Shown in pieces: positions 1-5,069 of a stretch of DNA of 5,069 bases (position 1 is its first letter; each line of letters begins with the position of its first letter). Under the pieces are notes generated by a model. It was given only the letters and a program-made list of their open reading frames with translations. It did not search any database and had not been told where the DNA came from. Position numbers and translations under genes: made by a program. Source of the DNA: Sedimentisphaerales bacterium (GTDB lineage: Bacteria > Planctomycetota > Phycisphaerae > Sedimentisphaerales > SG8-4); assembly GCA_016928975.1 (NCBI GenBank), contig JAFGJR010000102.1, forward strand, positions 1 to 5,069, in the 5' to 3' direction.

Positions 1-452
1 ATGCGGCCGCCTGGGCCAGCCTGCCCAAGAGTCAGTTCGAGAGCTTCGAGGCTTTTCTCGGCTGGCTGCGTCAGATCGCGGAAAACAAGTTGATCGACAT
101 GCATCGGGCGATCGTTGCCGACAAGCGTGACGTCCGGCGACAGGCCGCCGCCTGGGGCGTGAAGAGCGGTTCGTACGTCGACCTTCTGGACCAGGTGACC
201 TCGCCGATGTCGACGCCCAGCCGTGGCGCGGCCCGTAGCGAGGCGCTGGCCGTCCTGATGGTCCGCCTGCAGCAGCTGCCGGAAGACTACCGGCAGGTGA
301 TCCATTGGCGGCTCATCGAGGGCCTGCCCGTGGCCGAGGTGGCCAGTCGCCTTGACCGCAGTGAGGCGGCCGTTCACATGCTCTTCCACCGTGCCTTGAA
401 GCAACTTCGCGAACTGATGGGTGCGTCGTCGGACTACCTGAGCCAATCTTGA
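1..452 (+). CDS. ECF-type RNA polymerase sigma factor, 5'-truncated
   Basis: This is the C-terminal part of a sigma-70 family, extracytoplasmic-function type sigma factor, which directs core RNA polymerase to specific promoters in the cytoplasm. The reading frame is open from base 3 and gives about 149 residues before the TGA at 450-452. The first visible residues (FESFEAFLGWLRQIAENKLIDMHR) match sigma region 2.3/2.4, which melts and reads the -10 element. A linker of about 40 residues follows. Region 4 then starts at LQQLPEDYRQVI and includes the helix-turn-helix VAEVASRLDRSEAAVHMLFHRAL, which reads the -35 element. Family members are usually 170-200 residues, so about 40-50 N-terminal residues (regions 1.2-2.2) lie outside the window. 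The TTG at 90 is internal to region 2 and is not the real start. No anti-sigma gene follows directly. The family call is firm; the regulon is unknown. Confidence 0.9.
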   Translation, partial: AAAWASLPKSQFESFEAFLGWLRQIAENKLIDMHRAIVADKRDVRRQAAAWGVKSGSYVDLLDQVTSPMSTPSRGAARSEALAVLMVRLQQLPEDYRQVIHWRLIEGLPVAEVASRLDRSEAAVHMLFHRALKQLRELMGASSDYLSQS

Positions 453-601
453 GCGGGCGAAGAAGCTCCCTGACAAACCCCGCGCGGAAAGTGCGAAGGC
501 CGTCGAGAGATCGCATCTTCGGGCGGAATGATCATCGGCATGGCCAAACAAGCCTGGAGAACTCCATAACAATTCACTTCGGCAGGCGTCTGTATCTCTG
601 C

Positions 602-667
602 CGGATCCGTTGAGAACCGGCGGAGCCGTCAGCCCCCGTACAGATCCGCCGGATTTGCGTGGGGGTT
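602..667 (+). repeat. Overlapping inverted repeats, possible leader RNA fold
   Basis: CGGATCCG at 602-609 is a perfect 8-base palindrome. CCGGCGGA (617-624) is the exact reverse complement of TCCGCCGG (645-652), giving an 8-bp stem with a 20-base loop. In competition, AGCCCCC (631-637) can pair with GGGGGTT (661-667, one G-U pair), enclosing a small hairpin ATCC-GCC-GGAT (644-654). The two folds share bases 645-652 and cannot form together. Such repeats can also arise by chance in GC-rich DNA; a regulatory role is inference only. Confidence 0.35.
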
Positions 668-732
668 CTGGGCGCTGTGGGCACCAAAACAGCCGAATAG
701 CCATATTGTCGTCACCCGGTTTTCGACAGCAC

Positions 733-738
733 GAGGGA
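733..738 (+). promoter_or_regulatory. Ribosome binding site for the first paralogue
   Basis: GAGGGA lies 6 bases upstream of the ATG at 745. It decides the start: the longer frame from TTG at 610 has no comparable site, while the ATG at 745 is followed at once by a signal-peptide-like segment. Confidence 0.6.
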
Positions 739-744
739 AAGCAT

Positions 745-1848
745 ATGCTGAGGAACGGCCTCGAATGGGCCCAGGAGCGGTGGTGGGTGGGAATCCTGGT
801 CATTGCGACCGTGGGCCAACCCTTGGCGAGGACCAACGAAGATGAGAAGAACGGCAGCGGCGCCGCTCAACCGTCAGAGCCCAGCTTGCGGTTTACGCCC
901 ATCATGGCGAGGGGGCTCGGAGCAATCTACGTTCGTGAGATGCTGAGGAACCGGTACGACCTGCCTGAAGACAAAACGGCGGACGCCGAGGGAAAAATCG
1001 CCCGGCGACTCATGCAGTTGGCCCATAAGATTGAAGAACCCGGCTGCGAACTGATCGAGCGGTTTGTCGAAGAACAGCTCGCCCGCGCCGGCCGGGACGA
1101 AGCAGGTGGGTTCATGCCGCGGGGTTTCGGCAAGGAATTCGCGGATCGCCTGCTGCCATTGCTTCCCGAGATTCGTGAATTGGCTCGGGGCGTGGTGCAA
1201 GATGTCCGGCCGATGCTGCCCATGAAGAAGCAGCTCCAGATGGCCGGCGAGATGATGGCCTTCAAGACGTTCATGGACGGCTTCGAGGAAACAATGAAGA
1301 AGTGGTCGAGTGGAGAGATCACCGAGTGTGAAGATCCCTTCCGCGAGTCACACATGCAGGCGAGAAACGAGCAGGGCGAGACACCCGACCTGGAGTGGGC
1401 CCGCCGCTCCGCCCAAAACATGATCGATAGGCCACGGGCTAGGCAATGGAAAGCGTATCTGGATGAGTTCAAGACGCTCTATGAACTGGACGCCGCCCAG
1501 GTGGCCACGGCCGAGTCGATTCTTCGCGAGTACACCGATCGCGAGAAGACCATCACCTCAAAGCCGGAGTGGAGTCAACGCGTCTACCAGGACCAATTGT
1601 GGCTGAACGTGAGCTACCAGATGCCCGCAAGCTGGCTGAACCCGGCGGGGGTGCTGCTGAAAGATGACTTGGAGGCCGCGAAGGCTCCAATCGACCAACT
1701 CGAAGAGGAGTTCAAGACGCGTCTGGAAACGATTCCGACCCGAGGCCAGCGGCTCGCCGCTGAAGAGAAGGTCGCCGGCTTGCTCAAGGACAAGGGTCTG
1801 GATGTTCCAGCGACGCAGCCCCAATCGGCCACGGAGCCCAAGCCATGA
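745..1848 (+). CDS. Predicted exported helical protein of unknown function, paralogue A
   Basis: I do not recognise this 367-residue protein. From the ATG at 745, residues 1-12 are followed by a hydrophobic stretch (WWVGILVIATVG, 13-24) and a possible cleavage site after QPLA (29), which suggests export or an N-terminal anchor. A polar linker (30-46) leads into a charged, almost wholly helical body with no catalytic motif, lipobox or further membrane segment. Conserved blocks shared with the next gene are LRFT..MA.G.G (48-59), F...M..WS.GE (180-191), a W..YL... block with LREY...EK (235-268), EWSQRV (275-280) and PI..L...F (315-323). The tail is rich in Q, P and T. The stop overlaps the next start as ATGA, so the two genes are probably translationally coupled. 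The reading is firm as a gene; the function is unknown. A structural or regulatory periplasmic role is only a guess. Confidence 0.8.
   Translation: MLRNGLEWAQERWWVGILVIATVGQPLARTNEDEKNGSGAAQPSEPSLRFTPIMARGLGAIYVREMLRNRYDLPEDKTADAEGKIARRLMQLAHKIEEPGCELIERFVEEQLARAGRDEAGGFMPRGFGKEFADRLLPLLPEIRELARGVVQDVRPMLPMKKQLQMAGEMMAFKTFMDGFEETMKKWSSGEITECEDPFRESHMQARNEQGETPDLEWARRSAQNMIDRPRARQWKAYLDEFKTLYELDAAQVATAESILREYTDREKTITSKPEWSQRVYQDQLWLNVSYQMPASWLNPAGVLLKDDLEAAKAPIDQLEEEFKTRLETIPTRGQRLAAEEKVAGLLKDKGLDVPATQPQSATEPKP
1833..1836 (+). promoter_or_regulatory. Ribosome binding site for the second paralogue
   Basis: GGAG sits inside the last codons of paralogue A, 8 bases before the ATG at 1845. Together with the 4-base ATGA overlap this supports initiation at 1845 and coupled translation. 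An in-frame ATG at 1860 is an alternative, but it has no comparable site at the right distance. Confidence 0.5.
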
Positions 1849-3044
1849 GATGTGTGTCGATGTTCACTGTGCTCTTGTTCCTGGTTCTCCGCTTGCCCGC
1901 AGGCCACGCTCAGGAGAGCCCAGTGGCCGAGGAGAATCCGGCACCTGTGGCCGAGGCCCAAGCGGATGAGCCGCAACCATCCGAACCCGCGGCGTCACCG
2001 CCGCCCGGCGAGGAAGTCATGCGGCCGACACAGCGGGGACTGCGGTTCACACGAAAGATGGCACAAGGTATGGGCCGAGGATTCGCGAGCGAGCTTGGGG
2101 ACGGCCCCGCCCGAGACAGACTCGCGGAGATGATTGAGCGTCGCTGTTGGGACCTCAAGGAAGGTCACGGGCAGGAGGCGGCCGTCGCCGTCGAGCACTT
2201 CTGTGAAACGCTCCTGCTCCAGGAGGGCAGGGGCAACTTACCCAACAACAACAAGGCCATGTACCTGTCGTTCGACGCCGAAACGGCGCGGGAGTTCAGC
2301 CGGAAGGTGAGCCCCGGCGTGAAAGTCCTCGAGGAATTCTGGCAAGGGCTGCTGGAGGACGCCAGGCAGGTGGTGCCGGATGACGGCAAGGGAGAAATGG
2401 CAAGCGGTGTGAGTGAAGCTCTTGAGATGACCCGCCGATTCCAGGAGAAGATGGATCGCTGGTCGCGGGGCGAAGTCAATCCGAAGGAAGGCCTCCTGGA
2501 CGGCATCGACGAGGACGACATCGCGGCGGAAAAGTCGGGCAAGACCACGGAGTACATCCGGGCTGAACGGCAGGTCCGATGGGAAGTCAACTGGCGGGGA
2601 CCGGCCGAATGGGAGTGGTTTCTCAAGCAGTGTGCGAAAATCCTGGCGTTCGATGATAATCAGAAGGCCTCGGGCCAGAAGCTGCTCGAGGAATATCGCG
2701 AGAAGGCCGAGAAGATCATGACAGCCGAGTGGAAGGACAGGGTCATGGCCAATCGGGTCCGCGAGCGTCTCAGACAGCTCTGCCCCGAACAGCCGCTGGG
2801 GCCATGGGCGTTCCGGCTCGATCAGGAATACCGAGAGATGACCCGGCCGATCAGTGAATTGGGAGCGGCTTTCCACCGCGACGTGGTCGCGTTGGCCCGG
2901 TCCGAGCAATGGGAGCAGATGCTGGCCAGCCTGCGAAAGGTCGCAATCGAGCACGGGATGAAGCCGGAAGAGGTCAACCGGGAGTTCCTGCGGCTTCCGG
3001 ACAAACCCGTTGCCTCGAACGCTGCTATCGAGACCAGTCCATAA
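1845..3044 (+). CDS. Predicted exported helical protein of unknown function, paralogue B
   Basis: This 399-residue protein is a diverged paralogue of the gene just upstream, which it overlaps by 4 bases. It begins with a good signal peptide: MRCVSMFTVLLFLVLRLPAGHA, with likely cleavage after AGHA (22). An Ala/Pro/Glu-rich linker (23-60) follows and is longer than in paralogue A. The mature body is helical and highly charged. It shares LRFT..MA.G.G (66-77), F.E.M.RWS.GE (199-210), a W..FL... block with LEEY..KAEK (256-290), EWKDRV (295-300) and PI.EL...F (335-343) with paralogue A, in the same order and at similar spacing. The C-terminal quarter has another tryptophan-containing helix (SEQWEQMLASLRKV, 353-366). 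No enzyme motif is visible. The protein is probably periplasmic or surface-associated and may partner with paralogue A as a heteromer; that partnership is inferred from coupling and homology, not seen. Confidence 0.85.
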   Translation: MRCVSMFTVLLFLVLRLPAGHAQESPVAEENPAPVAEAQADEPQPSEPAASPPPGEEVMRPTQRGLRFTRKMAQGMGRGFASELGDGPARDRLAEMIERRCWDLKEGHGQEAAVAVEHFCETLLLQEGRGNLPNNNKAMYLSFDAETAREFSRKVSPGVKVLEEFWQGLLEDARQVVPDDGKGEMASGVSEALEMTRRFQEKMDRWSRGEVNPKEGLLDGIDEDDIAAEKSGKTTEYIRAERQVRWEVNWRGPAEWEWFLKQCAKILAFDDNQKASGQKLLEEYREKAEKIMTAEWKDRVMANRVRERLRQLCPEQPLGPWAFRLDQEYREMTRPISELGAAFHRDVVALARSEQWEQMLASLRKVAIEHGMKPEEVNREFLRLPDKPVASNAAIETSP

Positions 3045-3198
3045 GATAGAACCGCGCATGTGTTGCTGAAGGCATGCTCCTCTCCTTCTGGCGACCGATG
3101 AGTTCTTGCCAGCCGTGCCCTCTGACCCGGGAACAAAGCCGCGAAGTGCTGAAGGCCGAGTTGGCGATTGCCAGGCATTCTGAGCACGGTTTCCGGAT

Positions 3199-3214
3199 AT
3201 CACTGATCGGTGAT
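3199..3214. promoter_or_regulatory. 16-base near-perfect palindrome, possible operator
   Basis: ATCACTGATCGGTGAT has two 8-base halves that match as inverted repeats at 7 of 8 positions (ATCACTGA against ATCACCGA). It lies just upstream of the possible promoter of the S41 peptidase, where a dimeric regulator could bind. The regulator is unknown and chance occurrence cannot be excluded. Confidence 0.3.
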
Positions 3215-3221
3215 GCGGGCG

Positions 3222-3252
3222 TTACACGATGGTAACAACCGCTGCGTATACT
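3222..3252 (+). promoter_or_regulatory. Possible sigma-70-like promoter of the S41 peptidase
   Basis: TATACT at 3247-3252 matches the -10 consensus at 5 of 6 positions. The best upstream hexamer is TTACAC (3222-3227), with a 19-base spacer, which is longer than ideal. Transcription would start near 3259, about 40 bases before the GTG at 3298. The call rests mainly on the -10 match. Confidence 0.3.
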
Positions 3253-3284
3253 GGTGGAATGAGCTGTCTCAACGTCATCCCATC

Positions 3285-3289
3285 GGGAG
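3285..3289 (+). promoter_or_regulatory. Ribosome binding site for the S41 peptidase
   Basis: GGGAG lies 8 bases before the GTG at 3298. It favours that codon over the in-frame ATG at 3259, which has only GGTGGA directly abutting it, too close to act as a Shine-Dalgarno sequence. Confidence 0.5.
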
Positions 3290-3297
3290 TTCTTGCC

Positions 3298-5069
3298 GTG
3301 GCAAATCCAGCGACACGACTTGTTATCCTGTGGCTTCTGTTTGCGATCACGGCCTTCTTGGCACCTGACGCGGCAACCGGCGAAGCTGCCACAGGCGAGG
3401 CGCCCGCTGAGACGATAGCAGCAGCAGAGGGCTCCTTCTCCATCCGTGACGTCCTTTCTCGTTTCGCGCCACGAATGAGCAGACTCGTCGTCTTCCATGG
3501 CATGGCGGAGCATAGGACCGATCTGGCTGTGGTCGCATCTGATCTCCTGGAAACGCTGTCAAAGCAGGAGCCTCAGCTCACCGCGAGACCCGGTGATGGC
3601 CGCATCTTCACCGGCAGCCAATGGTGTGAAACTGGATCCCGCGTGAAGACCATTCACCTGTCCACGCCTGACGGGGGATTCTGGGTGGACATCCTCGTGT
3701 TCGCGGATGCAGAAGATCTCGACAGGCGCTGGCCAACATACAGACGCAACATCCCAAGCCCCAATTCAGGTTCAACCGGACCGAAACGAGCCCTGGTCTA
3801 TAGCCACACCGAAATGGGCAACAGTGTGGCGATCGCTCTGTTCTGCAACGGCAACCAAGTGGTGAATATCGGCCGCAAGCTCTCGGTAGCTGTGCCCGTC
3901 GACCTCGATAAGAACACAAAAATCCCGGCTGGTGAGCGGGACCGAATCTGGCGGACCGTGGACAAGGAACTCAATACGATATACGACGTGACCCGGACGG
4001 TGGTCTGGCATCTGGTCTGCGACGAAGACCACGCCTGGATGCCCTCGGCGGCCGTGAACCAACAGCTCACCGCCGACGAACGAATCTGGGGCTTCCTGCA
4101 TCTCTGGCATGAAGTCAAATACAACTTCGCTTTCTTCGACCAGGTTCCCGAGCTGAACTGGGACCGAACGCGTCTTCGCTATCTCCCGCTGGTCAAGCAA
4201 GATCAGTCGGATGAAGATTACTATCGGCTCCTGCAGAGATGTCTGGCCATGCTGCACGACGGCCATACGCAAGTGTTTCTCTCTGAGCCTCAGGACCATC
4301 CGCTCATCCGCGTGCAGATGGCAGAAGGCAAGGTGCTGATCGCGGATGTGGCGGCAGTCCCAGAGCCCGGCGAGACGCCCCTGGAGCCCGGGCTGGAGAT
4401 CACTCGGATCGATGGGCGACCTGTTGCCGAGGTCCTCGCCCGGGACGTCTGTCCATATATCAGCGCGTCGACGGAGCAGGATCGCGACAGGCGAGCCTGC
4501 AGCCGGCTTCTGAGTGGTCTGGCAGGAAGCCGCGTAACCCTGACTGTGAAGGATCTTGACGCCACTGTCCGCGAAGTCACCTTGACGCGGTTCGAACGGA
4601 GGCGAATTCCATGGTTTGCCGCGGGTCGCGACCTCGTCGAATACCGCGATATGACCGACGGAATCATCTATGTTGCCTTGAATTCATTCGGTTCAGATCG
4701 AGTGATTCGACAGTTTGACGACATCTTCGACAAAATCCGACAAGCCAAGAGCCTTGTTCTGGATGTCCGTGAGAACGGCGGTGGCAGCAGCTCAAACGGA
4801 TACGCCATCATCGGCAGACTGATCAAAGAGCCGCTGACGGCATCCGTGTGGAAGACGCGCCAGTATATGCCTGCCTATCAGGCCTGGGGCGAGAAGGAGA
4901 AATGGTACACGGGCAAACCGTCTTGGGTGCATCCTCGCGGGGACAACCCGTATCTGGGGCCCGTGGTCGTGCTCATTGGACCGGGAACGGTGAGTGCCGC
5001 CGAGGATTTCCTTATCCCCCTGCGCACCGGCAAGCGCGCGATGTTGATCGGCCAGAAGACCGCCGGAAC
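3298..5069 (+). CDS. Exported S41-family serine peptidase (tricorn/C-terminal-processing type), 3'-truncated
   Basis: The frame is open to the window edge, giving 590 complete residues with no stop. Residues 1-22 (MANPATRLVILWLLFAITAFLA) are a likely signal peptide, followed by a short AATGEA-repeat linker. Residues 47-250 form an N-terminal domain I cannot assign. The S41 part starts near 257 with a helical segment (IWGFLHLWHEVKYNFAFFD) leading to LAMLHDGHT (His323). A PDZ-like segment follows (about 335-430, LEPGLEITRIDGRPV), then the protease core with LVLDVRENGGG (486-496) and GPGTVSAAEDF (561-571, nucleophile Ser566), ending in IGQKTAG. By analogy with tricorn-type enzymes, His323 and Ser566 form the active site. 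The visible TAG end differs from the TFGKG catalytic-lysine motif of CtpA/Prc. The distal catalytic acid and C-terminus lie outside. The start is GTG 3298 or, less likely, ATG 3259. The enzyme probably acts in the periplasm; its substrate is unknown. Confidence 0.88.
   Translation, partial: MANPATRLVILWLLFAITAFLAPDAATGEAATGEAPAETIAAAEGSFSIRDVLSRFAPRMSRLVVFHGMAEHRTDLAVVASDLLETLSKQEPQLTARPGDGRIFTGSQWCETGSRVKTIHLSTPDGGFWVDILVFADAEDLDRRWPTYRRNIPSPNSGSTGPKRALVYSHTEMGNSVAIALFCNGNQVVNIGRKLSVAVPVDLDKNTKIPAGERDRIWRTVDKELNTIYDVTRTVVWHLVCDEDHAWMPSAAVNQQLTADERIWGFLHLWHEVKYNFAFFDQVPELNWDRTRLRYLPLVKQDQSDEDYYRLLQRCLAMLHDGHTQVFLSEPQDHPLIRVQMAEGKVLIADVAAVPEPGETPLEPGLEITRIDGRPVAEVLARDVCPYISASTEQDRDRRACSRLLSGLAGSRVTLTVKDLDATVREVTLTRFERRRIPWFAAGRDLVEYRDMTDGIIYVALNSFGSDRVIRQFDDIFDKIRQAKSLVLDVRENGGGSSSNGYAIIGRLIKEPLTASVWKTRQYMPAYQAWGEKEKWYTGKPSWVHPRGDNPYLGPVVVLIGPGTVSAAEDFLIPLRTGKRAMLIGQKTAG

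Larger units (their letters stand above)
453..744. other. Intergenic region with inverted repeats, no gene seen
   Basis: This 292-base gap lies between the sigma factor and the paralogue pair. I see no convincing gene, tRNA or CRISPR repeat, and no terminator with a T-run after the sigma factor stop (the nearest pairing, GAGC 451-454 with GCTC 465-468, is only 4 bp). The right half holds several short inverted repeats (602-667 and 707-728) that could form structure in the leader of the gene starting at 745. No clear -35/-10 pair was found. If the promoter for the pair is here, it may be of an ECF or other non-housekeeping type. The TTG-initiated upstream extension of the next gene (610-744) has no protein-like character and is treated as non-coding. 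Confidence 0.6.
3045..3297. other. Intergenic region upstream of the S41 peptidase
   Basis: This 253-base gap separates paralogue B from the peptidase. No T-run terminator is seen: GAAGG 3068-3072 with CCTTC 3084-3088, and GCATG 3056-3060 with CATGC 3073-3077, are weak stems. A frame of 53 codons (ATG 3074, or 45 codons from ATG 3098, ending at TAA 3233-3235) is open but lacks a well-spaced ribosome binding site. The right end carries a palindrome and a possible promoter, listed separately. Confidence 0.6.

Noticed and set aside
614..640. Possible ECF-type promoter, GAACC at 614-618 and CGTA at 637-640
   Set aside because: The spacer of 18 bases is longer than usual for ECF promoters (about 15-17), the -10 match is partial, and the bases are also part of the inverted repeats.
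707..728. Inverted repeat TGTCG (707-711) and CGACA (724-728) just upstream of paralogue A
   Set aside because: The 5-bp stem with a 12-base loop is too weak to claim as an operator or terminator.
610..744. Upstream extension of paralogue A from TTG at 610
   Set aside because: There is no ribosome binding site, and the extra 45 residues look non-coding and would bury the hydrophobic export segment. GAGGGA before ATG 745 is a better start.
927..1472. A 181-codon open frame on the minus strand, opposite paralogue A
   Set aside because: The product is Ser/Arg-rich low-complexity sequence typical of an antisense shadow, and the + strand frame has conserved blocks.
2238..3203. A 321-codon open frame on the minus strand, opposite paralogue B
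   Set aside because: It is the antisense shadow of a GC-rich gene. The + strand protein has a signal peptide, a coupled start and a paralogue next door, while the antisense product has no recognisable motif.
3074..3235. Small + strand frame (53 codons from ATG 3074, or 45 from ATG 3098)
   Set aside because: Its middle (LTREQSREVLKAELAIARH) looks helical and mildly protein-like, but no well-spaced ribosome binding site precedes either ATG and its 3' end overlaps the palindrome and promoter. A remnant of a decayed gene remains possible.
3772..4299. A 175-codon open frame on the minus strand inside the peptidase gene
   Set aside because: It lies wholly within the S41 gene, whose motifs read through on the + strand; no start signal or family motif supports the antisense frame.

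Overview
The window looks like chromosomal DNA from a high-GC bacterium, roughly 60% GC by eye. It is most likely a member of the Planctomycetota or a related PVC lineage. This rests on the style of the sigma factor (region 4 of the type 'LPEDYRQVI..R..EGL..AEVA.RL.RSE.AV..L..RAL..LRE'), on secreted helical proteins of unknown function lying next to it, and on a tricorn-like S41 peptidase with an extra N-terminal domain. The lineage is an inference from protein style, not a proven assignment. All genes recognised are on the + strand.

Layout. Positions 1-452 hold the 3' part of an ECF-type RNA polymerase sigma factor, cut by the window edge. A 292-base non-coding stretch follows (453-744); it contains several inverted repeats that could fold in a leader RNA. 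Next come two genes of unknown function (745-1848 and 1845-3044). They overlap by ATGA, both encode proteins with apparent signal peptides, and they are clearly diverged paralogues of each other. A second intergenic gap (3045-3297) carries a near-perfect 16-base palindrome and a possible promoter. The last gene (start at 3298, or possibly 3259) runs off the right edge. It encodes an exported S41-family serine peptidase with an unassigned N-terminal domain, the DGHT motif, a PDZ-like segment, the DVRENGGG strand/loop and the nucleophile motif TVSAAED.

How the parts may work together. The sequence shows a cytoplasmic transcription factor followed by three predicted exported proteins. The paralogue pair is almost certainly co-translated. 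The peptidase probably has its own promoter. A link between the sigma factor and the exported proteins (envelope stress or a surface process) is plausible from position alone but is not demonstrated. The most unusual item is the coupled paralogue pair, which I could not place in any named family.
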